Origin: Klebsiella pneumoniae
GTDB lineage: Bacteria; Pseudomonadota; Gammaproteobacteria; Pseudomonadales; Azotimanducaceae
DNA: 36,888 bases
Reading direction: 5' to 3'
Assembly: GCA_945861675.1 (NCBI GenBank)
Contig: CAMAVY010000017.1
Location: 1-36,888 of the forward strand
A program made the position numbers and the translations under genes. How positions within the stretch are numbered: the first letter of the stretch is position 1; each line of letters starts with the position of its first letter. Shown piece after piece: positions 17,800-26,451 of the stretch. Below the pieces are notes generated by a model. That model worked only from the letters and a program-made list of their open reading frames with translations, had not been told where the DNA came from and made no database searches.

Positions 17800-17834
17800 A
17801 CGCCGCCCCAACAGCTCAGCACGGTTGCGTCAGC

Positions 17835-19199
17835 ATGGAATTCCTTCAGTCAGTTTTCTTTTTTCTGCTGACGCTGGGCATCCTTGTTTCTATCCACGAA
17901 TACGGTCACTTCGTTGTCGCGCGGGCGTCGGGCGTGAAGGTGCTCCGCTTTGCCATCGGCTTCGGTGCGCCGATCTTCCGTCGCCAGTGGAGCGACGGCA
18001 CGGAGTTCGTCATCGGCGCAATTCCGCTGGGCGGTTATGTGCGCATGCTCGACGAGCGGGAGGGTGCCGTCGATCCAGAGGATGCCGGTCGTACATTCAA
18101 TCGGCTCTCGCCGAGTTGGAGAATCCTGATTGCGCTTGCGGGCCCGGCAGCCAACTTGCTGCTGGCGGTGCTCGCCTACTGGTTCGTATTCATGGTCGGT
18201 GTGCGGGATGTTCCCGCGGTATTTGCGGCTCCGGTTGCGAACAGCATTGCGGCGCGTGCCGGTGTTCCAGCGGGCGCGCATGTGATCGCTGTGGACGGTG
18301 AAGCGGTTGCAGGCATGAGCGACGTGTATCGCAGGCTGTCCGATCGGTTGGGTGAAACCGGCACCATTGAGCTGACCATTGATGGCGAGCAGGGTGCTGC
18401 AGGTCCTTTCCGGTTGCAGGTGCGCGACTGGCTGAAGGGCAGTGATGTACCAGACCTGATGGGCAGCCTTGGCCTGCGCATGGGCTTCCGGGTTGGCGAC
18501 GTGATGCCTGGCAGCGCGGCAGAACGGGCCGGCCTTCAGAGCGGCGACGAAGTGTTGAGCATCGATGGCAAACCCGTGCTCGGCTGGAGTGAGTTCCGGG
18601 CGGTGGTGCACGCGTCGCCTGGAAAAAGGCTGAACTTCCGGGTGCGGCGCGCAGGTGCCGAGCTAGATATCGCGTTGACGCCCACTGCTCGCGTCGACAA
18701 TTCCAGCACCGGCAGCACAGAAGCAGGCGCTGGAAAAGGGAAGGTGACTGGCCTGGCAGGCATCGCACCCTTTACGCTGCGCGTGACTCACAACCCCATC
18801 GAAGCCTTGCCGCTGGCGGTGCAACGCACGGGCAGCGACATCGCCATGACGCTGGGGTTCATGAAGAAGATCGTGACCGGCTACGTTTCGTCGAGCAACG
18901 TCTCCGGGCCTGTGACCATTGCACAGATCGCCAGTGAATCCGCCGAGCTCGGCTATGAGTACTTCGTGTCGATTCTGGCGATCCTGTCGATCAGCGTCGC
19001 CGTGTTGAACCTGCTGCCCATCCCTGTGCTCGATGGAGGGCACGTGGTATATGCCGCGTGCGAACTCATAACGGGGCGGGCGGTGCCTGAACGTGTCCAA
19101 GTTATCGGGTTGCAGATCGGCTTGTTTTTCGTCGCCTCCTTGATGGTGCTGGCGTTGTACAACGATGTCGTGCGCCTTTTGCTACCGGCGATGAATTAG
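17835..19199 (+). CDS. rseP: RseP-type site-2 intramembrane zinc metalloprotease
   Basis: Inner-membrane protease that cleaves membrane-anchored anti-sigma factors (RseA) in the envelope stress response and removes signal-peptide remnants. 454 residues, matching E. coli (450). The zinc motif HEYGH is at residues 21-25 in the first membrane segment. Two periplasmic PDZ domains follow at about 125-200 and 215-290 (AGVPAGAHVIAVDGEAVAGM; AERAGLQSGDEVLSIDGKPV). The third metal ligand is in NLLPIPVLDGGH near residue 401. It directly precedes bamA, the usual order. No rseA or rpoE is in the window; the edge ECF factor is far away, so a link is unproven. Confidence 0.97.
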   Translation: MEFLQSVFFFLLTLGILVSIHEYGHFVVARASGVKVLRFAIGFGAPIFRRQWSDGTEFVIGAIPLGGYVRMLDEREGAVDPEDAGRTFNRLSPSWRILIALAGPAANLLLAVLAYWFVFMVGVRDVPAVFAAPVANSIAARAGVPAGAHVIAVDGEAVAGMSDVYRRLSDRLGETGTIELTIDGEQGAAGPFRLQVRDWLKGSDVPDLMGSLGLRMGFRVGDVMPGSAAERAGLQSGDEVLSIDGKPVLGWSEFRAVVHASPGKRLNFRVRRAGAELDIALTPTARVDNSSTGSTEAGAGKGKVTGLAGIAPFTLRVTHNPIEALPLAVQRTGSDIAMTLGFMKKIVTGYVSSSNVSGPVTIAQIASESAELGYEYFVSILAILSISVAVLNLLPIPVLDGGHVVYAACELITGRAVPERVQVIGLQIGLFFVASLMVLALYNDVVRLLLPAMN

Positions 19200-19203
19200 A
19201 AGC

Positions 19204-21528
19204 ATGCATAAACGCCTCCTTGTCCTGTTGATTGCCGTTGTCGGCCTGTTTGCCCAGGCGGCTGACGACTTTGTCGTTGGCGATATTCGCGTGCGCGGCC
19301 TGCAACGTGTGTCCGACAGCTCGATTGCGAACCTGATCCCCGTGGATATCGGGGAGCGGATCGATGCGGTGCGGGTGCGGCAGATCGTGCGCGCGCTTTA
19401 CAAGACGGGCTTCTTCGAAGACATCCGCGTTGCTCAGGATGGCAACGTGCTGGTGATCACGGTGGAGGAACGCCCTGCCATTGACGAGGTGGACATCGAA
19501 GGCAACAAGGCCATCAAGACCGAGGCTCTGGTTGAAGGTTTGCGTAAGCAGGGGCTTGCCGTCGGCGAGATTTTCCAGCGTGCGACACTTGAGCGGATGG
19601 AGAACGAACTGCAGCGCCAGTACGTCTCGCAGGGTCGCTATGGCGCAAAGATCGACGCCAACGCGGCGTCGCTGCCGCGCAACCGTGTGTCCATCAAGAT
19701 CGATGTGACTGAAGGCAAGAACGCCACCATCCGGCACTTCAACATTGTCGGCAATACCATTTTTCCAGACGCTGAGTTGCTGGAACTGTTCGAGCTGAAG
19801 CTGCCCGACTGGTTTTCGTTCTACACCGGCAACGACAAGTACTCGAAAGAAAAGCTCCAGGGCGACATCGAAAAGCTGGAGTCCTATTACCAGGATCGCG
19901 GCTACGTGAACTTCAACGTGGTGTCCAGCCAGGTATCGGTCACGCCCGACAAGAGCGAGGTGTACATCACCTTGAACGTCACAGAAGGCGAGAAGTTCAA
20001 GGTCCGCAACGTCGAACTGGTCGGCGATGTGGGCGATGTTCCGGTCGACGCATTGCGTTCACTGTTGTTCGTGACGAAGGACGCAACGTTTTCCCGCGCA
20101 GAAGTCACGGCCACCGAGGAGCAGCTGAAGGCGGCGCTGGGCAACGCTGGCTATACCTTCGCCAGTGCCACGGGTGCGCCGCAAACCAATGAGGACGGCA
20201 CGGTCGATGTGAAGTTCATTGTCGAAACCGGCAAGCGTGCATATGTGCGCCGCATTGGTTTCCGCGGCAACACGGTGACGCAGGATGAGGTGCTGCGCAG
20301 AGAGATGCGGCAGATGGAGGCAGGCTGGGCCTCCACTGCGGAGATCGATACCTCGAAGGTGCGTCTTGAGCGGCTCGGCTACTTCAAGGAGGTCAGCGTT
20401 GAAACGCCGAAGGTCGCAGGCACCGACGACCAGATCGACGTTGAGTACACCGTGGAAGAGCAGCCTTCGGGCAGCATTTCCGCAACACTCGGCTATGCGC
20501 AGGGCGCCGGCCTGCTGCTGGGTGCGAACTACCAGGAGAACAACGTGCTGGGTACGGGCAATAGCCTGTCACTGGGCATCAACTGGAGTTCCTATCAGAA
20601 GTCCGTCAGCTTCAACTTCTTCGATCCCTACTACACGATCGATGGGATCAGTCGGGGCTACAGCGCGTTCTTCCGCAAGACCGACTACGACCAGGTCAAC
20701 ATTTCCAGCTACTCCACAGACTCATTCGGCGGCGGCGTGAATTTCGCGTTCCCGATTGGCGAGACAGAACGGCTGGGCTTCGGCTTCGACGTCGAGCATA
20801 CGAAGATCTCGGAAGGCGTTTTCCCTGCGCAGGAAATCACGGAGTACCTCGCGCGCGAAGGCGATACGGCGCTGAACTTCAAGGTCACCGGCAACTGGTC
20901 GAACTCCACGCTCAACCGCGGCTTGTTCGCGACGGCGGGTCTCTCGCAACGCGTGAATACAGAGGTGTCGTTGCCGGGCAGCGACAACCAGTACTACAAG
21001 CTCACGTACAACGGGCAGTTGTTCATTCCATTGACGACGGATTGGACGATTCGCATGCATACCGACCTCGGCTATGGCGGCGCCTATGGCGGCAGCGACA
21101 CATTGCCGTTCTACGAGCATTTCTTTGCGGGCGGTTTCGGTTCCGTGCGCGGTTTCCAGCGCAACACGCTTGGTCCGCGCAGCACGCCGTCGGCCAATGG
21201 AAGCTTCGGGCGCAACAACAACTCGTTTGGCGGCAACGTGCTGGTTCAGGGCAGCATCGAGCTGTTGTTTCCATTGCCGTTCATCAAGGATCGGCGCTCG
21301 GTGCGTCCGGCACTCTTCTTCGACGTGGGCAACGTGTTCAATACCAAGTGTCCCAGGGTCAGCTCATGCGATGACCTCAGCGTCAAGGAGTTGCGCTCGT
21401 CGCTCGGGATTGGTGTGACCTGGATATCCGGGCTTGGTCCGCTGACGTTTTCTATTTCCAAGCCAATCAACGCGGGCGAATTCGACAAGGAAGAAGCGTT
21501 CCAATTCGAGTTGGGTCAGTCATTCTGA
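19204..21528 (+). CDS. bamA: Outer-membrane protein assembly factor BamA
   Basis: Central Omp85 subunit that folds beta-barrel proteins into the outer membrane. 774 residues. Signal peptide 1-19 (MHKRLLVLLIAVVGLFAQA). Five POTRA domains occupy about residues 22-420, starting FVVGDIRVRGLQRVSDSSIA; POTRA repeats include IDEVDIEGNKAIKTEALVEG and YVRRIGFRGNTVTQDEVLRR. The barrel follows from about 425, with the conserved VRGFQRNTLGPR lock in loop 6 near residue 648. The last residue is Phe (FELGQSF), the outer-membrane barrel signal. The gene starts four bases after rseP. Confidence 0.98.
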   Translation: MHKRLLVLLIAVVGLFAQAADDFVVGDIRVRGLQRVSDSSIANLIPVDIGERIDAVRVRQIVRALYKTGFFEDIRVAQDGNVLVITVEERPAIDEVDIEGNKAIKTEALVEGLRKQGLAVGEIFQRATLERMENELQRQYVSQGRYGAKIDANAASLPRNRVSIKIDVTEGKNATIRHFNIVGNTIFPDAELLELFELKLPDWFSFYTGNDKYSKEKLQGDIEKLESYYQDRGYVNFNVVSSQVSVTPDKSEVYITLNVTEGEKFKVRNVELVGDVGDVPVDALRSLLFVTKDATFSRAEVTATEEQLKAALGNAGYTFASATGAPQTNEDGTVDVKFIVETGKRAYVRRIGFRGNTVTQDEVLRREMRQMEAGWASTAEIDTSKVRLERLGYFKEVSVETPKVAGTDDQIDVEYTVEEQPSGSISATLGYAQGAGLLLGANYQENNVLGTGNSLSLGINWSSYQKSVSFNFFDPYYTIDGISRGYSAFFRKTDYDQVNISSYSTDSFGGGVNFAFPIGETERLGFGFDVEHTKISEGVFPAQEITEYLAREGDTALNFKVTGNWSNSTLNRGLFATAGLSQRVNTEVSLPGSDNQYYKLTYNGQLFIPLTTDWTIRMHTDLGYGGAYGGSDTLPFYEHFFAGGFGSVRGFQRNTLGPRSTPSANGSFGRNNNSFGGNVLVQGSIELLFPLPFIKDRRSVRPALFFDVGNVFNTKCPRVSSCDDLSVKELRSSLGIGVTWISGLGPLTFSISKPINAGEFDKEEAFQFELGQSF

Positions 21529-21591
21529 CGCCGTTCAGGTTCGACCGTGCATGATGTGGTGTCCATACAACTGTTTCAGGAGAAATTGCTG

Positions 21592-22122
21592 GTGATCAAG
21601 TCCCTTTCGAAAGTCGTGTTTTGCCTGCTGTTGCTTGCGCCCGCGATGATCTCGGCTGCTGAGCCCGCAGCGGGAGCGCCCCTGAAGATTGCTGTCATCA
21701 ACATTCAGCAGGCAATTGGCGAGTCGGACAAGGCCAAGGCAGCGGCAGCCGAACTCAAAGCCAAGTACAAGAAGGACATCGATGAGCTTGACGCGATCAA
21801 TACGTCGATGCAGGCGATCCAAGCCAAGGTGAAAAAGGACCGAGAGATACTCGCAGCAGCCGAGCTCGCACGGTTGGAAGGTGAGTTTCGCGAAAAAGGT
21901 GAACGCTCGCAGTCAATTCTTCGAATTCTCCAAACCGCCCAGCAGGAGATGGAGCAGAAGCTGGGGCAGGAAATTGAACCGAAGGTCAGGAAGGCGTTAG
22001 CGGATGTCGTGACTGCGGGTGGCTATGACCTGGTGCTGAACGCGAGCGCACTCGTGGGCAGGGCGCCGCCAGCGATCGACATCACACGCAAAGTCACCGA
22101 AAAACTCAATGCAGGTGGCTGA
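21592..22122 (+). CDS. skp: Skp/OmpH periplasmic chaperone
   Basis: Trimeric chaperone that carries unfolded outer-membrane proteins to BamA. 176 residues from GTG at 21592, nine bases after AGGAG. This start gives a clean signal peptide (MIKSLSKVVFCLLLLAPAMI then SAAEP); TTG at 21586 is too close to the site and an earlier GTG at 21547 would spoil the signal. The mature protein begins with the strand LKIAVINIQQAIGESDKAKA, then has long charged helices forming the tentacles (about residues 55-130), and ends in the body strand YDLVLNASALVGRAPPAIDI. It sits between bamA and lpxD as in E. coli. Confidence 0.93.
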   Translation: MIKSLSKVVFCLLLLAPAMISAAEPAAGAPLKIAVINIQQAIGESDKAKAAAAELKAKYKKDIDELDAINTSMQAIQAKVKKDREILAAAELARLEGEFREKGERSQSILRILQTAQQEMEQKLGQEIEPKVRKALADVVTAGGYDLVLNASALVGRAPPAIDITRKVTEKLNAGG

Positions 22123-22125
22123 CAT

Positions 22126-23178
22126 TTGGTGCGGCGCCCATTCACTGCAGCAGACCTTGCCGCGCGTCTTGGTGCCAGGCTTGTAGGTGACGGAGCAATA
22201 GAGTTGACCGGGCTTGGAGCGTTGCACAACGCCGGGCCCGGCCAACTCACCCACCTCTCGAACAACGCATTTCGTCGTTATCTTCCCGGCACGCTCGCGG
22301 CAGCCGTGCTGCTGCGTGCCGCCGATGCTGCGGCCTGTCCTGGCGTTGCGTTGATCGTCGACGATCCCTATGTGGCCTACGCGGCCGCATCGCAGTTGTT
22401 CGATGCGCGCGTGGCCCCGGTGGCGGGCATTCATGCAGGTGCCTCTGTGCATCCGTCAGCGCATGTGGATGCGCGCGCCAGTGTCGCTGCGGGTGCGGTT
22501 GTTGAGGCAGGCGTCCATATCGCCGCAGGCGTCGTGCTCGGTGCGCACTGCTACATCGGCGCAGACTGCGTGCTCGCCGCCGATGTTCGTCTCTGGCCCA
22601 ACGTCACGCTGTATCCGCGCGTGCGGCTCGGCGCTCGGACTGTCGTGCACAGCGCGACGGTGATTGGTGCCGACGGTTTTGGCTATGCCAGGGACCGGGC
22701 GGGTGTGCAGCAGAAGATCGCGCAGCTTGGTGGCGTGCGCATTGGCGAAGACGTTGAAATCGGCGCAGGCACCACGATTGATTGTGGTGCGATCGATGAC
22801 ACGGTCATCGAGGATGGCGTGAAGATCGACAATCAGGTCCAGATTGGCCACAACTGTGTCATCGGCGCGCACACGGTGATCTGCGGCTGTGTTGGCATTG
22901 TTGGCAGCACGCGCATTGGCGCTCATTGTGTACTCGGCGGCGGCGTGGGCGTGGGCGGCGGTGCGCCCATCGAAATCGCGAACGGCGTGGTTGTGTCGGG
23001 TATGACACACGTGTCGCAATCGATTGCGGTCGCAGGTGTCTACTCATCGGGCACGTTGCTGTCGCCTACCCGAGCATGGAAACGCAATGCGGTGCGGCTG
23101 AAGGAGCTGGATCGTCTGGCCAGGCGAGTGGCTGAACTTGAGCGCACATTACTGGCGATTCAGGGCCTGGAACGCTAG
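22126..23178 (+). CDS. lpxD: UDP-3-O-acylglucosamine N-acyltransferase
   Basis: Adds the second, N-linked hydroxyacyl chain in lipid A synthesis. 350 residues from TTG at 22126, or GTG at 22129; AGGTGG inside the end of skp serves either. The N-terminal uridine-binding domain contains GLGALHNAGPGQLTHLSN. A left-handed beta-helix of hexapeptides follows (SVHPSAHVDARASVAAGAVV; VVHSATVIGADGFGYARD). The catalytic His is in DNQVQIGHNCVIGAHTVI. The C-terminal helix (AVRLKELDRLARRVAELERT) fits the acyl-carrier contact helix of the family. Codon use matches its neighbours. Confidence 0.96.
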   Translation: MVRRPFTAADLAARLGARLVGDGAIELTGLGALHNAGPGQLTHLSNNAFRRYLPGTLAAAVLLRAADAAACPGVALIVDDPYVAYAAASQLFDARVAPVAGIHAGASVHPSAHVDARASVAAGAVVEAGVHIAAGVVLGAHCYIGADCVLAADVRLWPNVTLYPRVRLGARTVVHSATVIGADGFGYARDRAGVQQKIAQLGGVRIGEDVEIGAGTTIDCGAIDDTVIEDGVKIDNQVQIGHNCVIGAHTVICGCVGIVGSTRIGAHCVLGGGVGVGGGAPIEIANGVVVSGMTHVSQSIAVAGVYSSGTLLSPTRAWKRNAVRLKELDRLARRVAELERTLLAIQGLER

Positions 23179-23184
23179 CGGGAG

Positions 23185-23361
23185 ATGGGTCGCGTGCGTA
23201 ATGCTTCGGCCCAGGGCCAGGTCGTTATCGCGACTCAGAATGCACCAGCATTCGGGCCGCCGGAACATCAGTTGGATCACTATTGCCACAGCAACCTGTC
23301 CTGCCTTCCGGGGCTTCGGGTTGCGCGGGACCGAGGGGAAATCGGGCGCAATGAACATTGA
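23185..23361 (+). CDS. Possible 58-codon small gene between lpxD and fabZ
   Basis: An ATG at 23185 opens a 58-codon frame that crosses the whole 172-base lpxD-fabZ gap and ends 11 bases inside fabZ in another frame. GGGAG lies before the ATG but with no spacer, a poor arrangement for initiation. The product starts MGRVRNASAQGQVVIATQNA and ends [11 protein letters not shown]; it has two cysteines and three histidines in the middle (EHQLDHYCHSNLSCL). I recognise no family. It could be coincidence, or an uncoupled leader frame affecting fabZ. Reported only because such a gap is unusual in this otherwise compact cluster. Confidence 0.2.
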   Translation: MGRVRNASAQGQVVIATQNAPAFGPPEHQLDHYCHSNLSCLPGLRVARDRGEIGRNEH

Positions 23362-23785
23362 AGAAATCCAGGAGTACATCCCCCACAGATATCCATTTCT
23401 GCTGGTGGATCGAATCGTTGAGCTCGAGCTTGGCGTGTCGATTCGGGGCTACAAGAACATTTCGGTAAACGAGCCGTTTTTCCTCGGCCACTTTCCTGGC
23501 CACCCGGTGATGCCCGGCGTACTCATGGTCGAAGCGATGGCGCAGCTGGCGGGCGTTCTGGCGTTTCGTACGGCCAACAAGAAGGTGTCCGACGGCGTGC
23601 TGTACTACCTGGCGGGTGCTGACAACACGCGCTTCCGGCGGCTGGTCGTGCCGGGCGATCGCCTGGATATGCATGCGCGTGTGCTCAGCAATCGTCGCCG
23701 CGTGATCAAGTTCGAGTGCGAAGCGTCTGTCGATGGTGAGCTTGCGTGTTCGTCTGAAATTCTCTGTGTAGAGAAGCCGATGTGA
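23351..23785 (+). CDS. fabZ: 3-hydroxyacyl-ACP dehydratase FabZ
   Basis: Hot-dog-fold dehydratase of type II fatty-acid synthesis; it converts 3-hydroxyacyl-ACP to enoyl-ACP and so competes with LpxA and LpxD for hydroxyacyl-ACP. 144 residues from ATG at 23351, giving the typical start [20 protein letters not shown]; longer upstream versions of the frame are not family-like. The catalytic His47 is in [16 protein letters not shown] and Glu61 in VEAMAQLAG. The stop overlaps the GTG of lpxA by four bases. Confidence 0.97.
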   Translation: MNIEEIQEYIPHRYPFLLVDRIVELELGVSIRGYKNISVNEPFFLGHFPGHPVMPGVLMVEAMAQLAGVLAFRTANKKVSDGVLYYLAGADNTRFRRLVVPGDRLDMHARVLSNRRRVIKFECEASVDGELACSSEILCVEKPM

Positions 23786-24576
23786 TTGACCCGCGCGCAA
23801 TCGTTCATCCGAGCGCGCGCATTGGTCGTGACGTGCATATCGGTCCCTGGACGATGATCGATGCCGACGTCGAGATCGGCGACAGCTGCTGGATTGCTTC
23901 GCACGTCGTTCTGCGCGGCCCCACACAAATCGGTCCCGAAAACCGCATCTATCAGTTTGCGACGGTTGGCGAGGGCACACCGGCGTTCGCCTACAAGGGC
24001 GAGCCCACGGTGCTGCAGATTGGACGCGCGAACATCATCCGCGAGGGCGTGACCATTCACCGAGGCATGGTGCAGGCCAGCGGCCGCACCGTGATCGGTG
24101 ATAACAACCTGTTCATGGCGTACGCGCACGTGGGCCATGACTGCGTCGTTGGCTCGAATGTCATCATGTCCAACAACGCATCTGTGTCGGGCCATGTTCG
24201 GGTGGGTGACTTTGCCAATCTCGGCGGCTACGCGGGCGTGCCGCAGCACCGCACCATCGGTGCTTCGGCGATGGTGGGTGGGATGAGTCTCGTGCTGAAG
24301 GATGTTCCAGCCTACGTACTGGTCAGCGGCAATCCTGCGGGTGCGATCGGGCTCAATCTTGAGGGCATGCGCCGGCGCGGCTTCGATCAATCGATCATCG
24401 ACGCGCTGCATGATGCGTATCGTGTTGTCTATCGCGAGGGTCGCGTGCTGCAGGATGCATTGCAGGCGCTCAATGACGTCGCGGCGGAAGTGCCGGAAGT
24501 GGCGCGCTTTCTGGACTCCATGCGGTCGACGCGGTTCGGCATTGTTCGTCCACGTCGTGAGCGGGCAGCCGACTGA
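23782..24576 (+). CDS. lpxA: UDP-N-acetylglucosamine O-acyltransferase LpxA
   Basis: First step of lipid A synthesis: transfers 3-hydroxyacyl from ACP to UDP-GlcNAc. 264 residues, GTG start overlapping the fabZ stop. Left-handed beta-helix (IVHPSARIGRDVHIGPWTMI; YQFATVGEGTP), catalytic base His119 (AYAHVGHDC, equal to E. coli H125). The C-terminal helical domain begins near LNLEGMRRRGFDQSIIDALH. The position that limits acyl length is Gly167 (MVGGMS), aligning with E. coli Gly173 rather than the bulky Met of Pseudomonas, which suggests a long chain of about C14. That reading is by alignment from memory. Confidence 0.97.
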   Translation: MIDPRAIVHPSARIGRDVHIGPWTMIDADVEIGDSCWIASHVVLRGPTQIGPENRIYQFATVGEGTPAFAYKGEPTVLQIGRANIIREGVTIHRGMVQASGRTVIGDNNLFMAYAHVGHDCVVGSNVIMSNNASVSGHVRVGDFANLGGYAGVPQHRTIGASAMVGGMSLVLKDVPAYVLVSGNPAGAIGLNLEGMRRRGFDQSIIDALHDAYRVVYREGRVLQDALQALNDVAAEVPEVARFLDSMRSTRFGIVRPRRERAAD

Positions 24577-24580
24577 ACGC

Positions 24581-25771
24581 ATGGCACCCGAGCGCGACGT
24601 TGCAGCACCGTGCTTCGGCATTCTGGCCGGCGAGCCTTCTGGGGACGTGCTCGGTGCAGGGTTGATGCAAGCGCTGCTCGCACGCCATCCCAACGCACGT
24701 TTCGTCGGTGTGGGCGGGGCCAGGATGCAGGCGCTCGGGTTGCGCTCGATCGTGCCCATCGAACAGCTCAGCGTGCATGGCTTCGCGCAGCCATTGCTGC
24801 GCCTGCCGCGCTTGCTGCGGATTTTTCGCGCCGTCCGTCGTCAGGTGCTGGCGGCACGCGTTCGGGCCTTCATCGGTGTCGACTTCAATGTGTTCAACCT
24901 GCTGTTGGAACGCAGTCTCAAGCGCACCGGACTGCCAACTGTTCACTACGTAAGCCCGTCGGTGTACGCATGGCGGCGCGGGCGCATCGGGCGAATCGCC
25001 CGCTCTGCTGATCTGTTGCTGGCGTTGTTTCCTTTTGAGCCGGCGCTTTACGCAGGCACAACGGTCCGCGTGGTGTATGTGGGCCATCCGCTCGCGGATG
25101 AGCTCGTAGGTACGCCCGATCGACAGGCCGCTCGCCTGTCGATGATCGCGACGGGCTGTCATCTGCACGCAGGCGTGCATGCGGATGCACGTTGCGGGCC
25201 TGTGATTGCCTTGCTGCCCGGCAGTCGTGTGTCGGAAGTCCGACTGATGGGCCAGCTGTTTGTGCGGGCCGCGCGCATGTTCAGAGACGCGGAGCCGCAA
25301 GCGCACTTCGTGGTGCCCTGCGTGAATGCGTTCGTACGGCAGCTCATGCAGCAGGTGCTTGACGTGGAAAATGCACACGGCTGGATCGAGTTGCTGGACG
25401 GCCAGTCGCGGCTTGTGATGCTGGCCGCCGACGCGGTCCTGGTGAAATCCGGCACAGGCACGCTCGAAGCGCTGCTGCTGGAGCGACCGATGGTCGTGGC
25501 CTACAAGCTGGGCCCGGTCACCGCGGCAATCGTCCGGCGGCTGGTTCGCACGCCCTACGTCGGCCTGCCCAACATTCTTGCCGGGCGCCTCGCGGTGCCT
25601 GAGTTGCTGCAGGAGAACGCCACTCCGGGCAAGCTGGCCGCCGCACTGCTGCAGGTCCTGCGCGATGGCGATCAGGCAACGCGCGAGCTTCATCCCATTG
25701 CACAATCGCTGCGTTGCGGCGCGAGTCAGCGTGGCGCGCAGGCCGTTCTTGAGCTGGTAGGTATGCAATGA
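24581..25771 (+). CDS. lpxB: Lipid-A-disaccharide synthase
   Basis: GT19 glycosyltransferase that joins UDP-diacylglucosamine and lipid X into the beta-1,6 disaccharide of lipid A. 396 residues from ATG at 24581, four bases after lpxA; the frame is open upstream but only inside lpxA. Motifs: [20 protein letters not shown] at the N-terminus, [90 protein letters not shown] and [17 protein letters not shown]. The family often has SGTATLE; here one residue differs. Peripheral inner-membrane enzyme. Its stop overlaps the rnhB start (ATGA). Confidence 0.96.
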   Translation: MAPERDVAAPCFGILAGEPSGDVLGAGLMQALLARHPNARFVGVGGARMQALGLRSIVPIEQLSVHGFAQPLLRLPRLLRIFRAVRRQVLAARVRAFIGVDFNVFNLLLERSLKRTGLPTVHYVSPSVYAWRRGRIGRIARSADLLLALFPFEPALYAGTTVRVVYVGHPLADELVGTPDRQAARLSMIATGCHLHAGVHADARCGPVIALLPGSRVSEVRLMGQLFVRAARMFRDAEPQAHFVVPCVNAFVRQLMQQVLDVENAHGWIELLDGQSRLVMLAADAVLVKSGTGTLEALLLERPMVVAYKLGPVTAAIVRRLVRTPYVGLPNILAGRLAVPELLQENATPGKLAAALLQVLRDGDQATRELHPIAQSLRCGASQRGAQAVLELVGMQ

Positions 25772-26451
25772 GTGAGCGGAACACAGGACACAGGAGTCCG
25801 ACTCTGGACGGCCCCTCAGTCGTAACGGCTGAGCAGGCCTGGGTTGCCGGCATCGACGAAGTGGGTCGCGGTCCGCTTGCGGGTGCTGTCGTCGCGGCAG
25901 CGGTGGTATTGCCGTTGGGCTGCACGCTATCCGGATTGCGCGATTCGAAGCGCATGACTGCGACGGCCCGGGCACGACTTGAAGTACAGATCCGCGTCCA
26001 GGCGTTGGATTTTGCGCTGGGCGAAGCAAGCGTCGAGGAGATCGATCGCCTGAACATTCTGCAGGCGAGTTTTCTGGCGATGCAGCGCGCCGTGAGCGGC
26101 CTGCGTAACAAGCCCACCCACTTGTTGGTCGACGGCAAGCTTGTCCCGTACCTCCAATGGGGTGGGCAGCGCATTGCGACACAGGCAATCATTGGTGGCG
26201 ATGACACTGTGCTGGCGATCAGCGCGGCTTCTGTTCTGGCGAAGGAATATCGCGACCGCATGATGGTGGCAGCCGCGCAGCAGTATCCCGACTACGGCTT
26301 CGAGCGGCACAAGGGCTACGGGTCGCCGGCGCACCTGTCTGCCCTGCAACGTTTCGGTGTCACACCACTGCATCGCATGAGTTTTGCGCCGGTTCGTCAG
26401 GCCGCTTCAGCAGTGGCGCGTGGCGCGCTACAGGGCGAGGTCGCGCAGTGA
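25768..26451 (+). CDS. rnhB: Ribonuclease HII
   Basis: Removes RNA from RNA-DNA hybrids, including single ribonucleotides left in DNA. 227 residues with a short N-terminal extension before the catalytic strand. The active-site acids are visible: Asp and Glu in [20 protein letters not shown], Asp in LVDGKLVP, and Asp in the helix [30 protein letters not shown] and [18 protein letters not shown] are further family motifs. It overlaps both lpxB and dnaE by four bases, the usual place for this gene. Confidence 0.97.
   Translation: MSERNTGHRSPTLDGPSVVTAEQAWVAGIDEVGRGPLAGAVVAAAVVLPLGCTLSGLRDSKRMTATARARLEVQIRVQALDFALGEASVEEIDRLNILQASFLAMQRAVSGLRNKPTHLLVDGKLVPYLQWGGQRIATQAIIGGDDTVLAISAASVLAKEYRDRMMVAAAQQYPDYGFERHKGYGSPAHLSALQRFGVTPLHRMSFAPVRQAASAVARGALQGEVAQ

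Noticed and set aside
24302-24580. Extended N-terminus of lpxB reaching far into lpxA
   Set aside because: The added part overlaps conserved LpxA coding sequence, and the LpxB family begins at the internal ATG at 24581.
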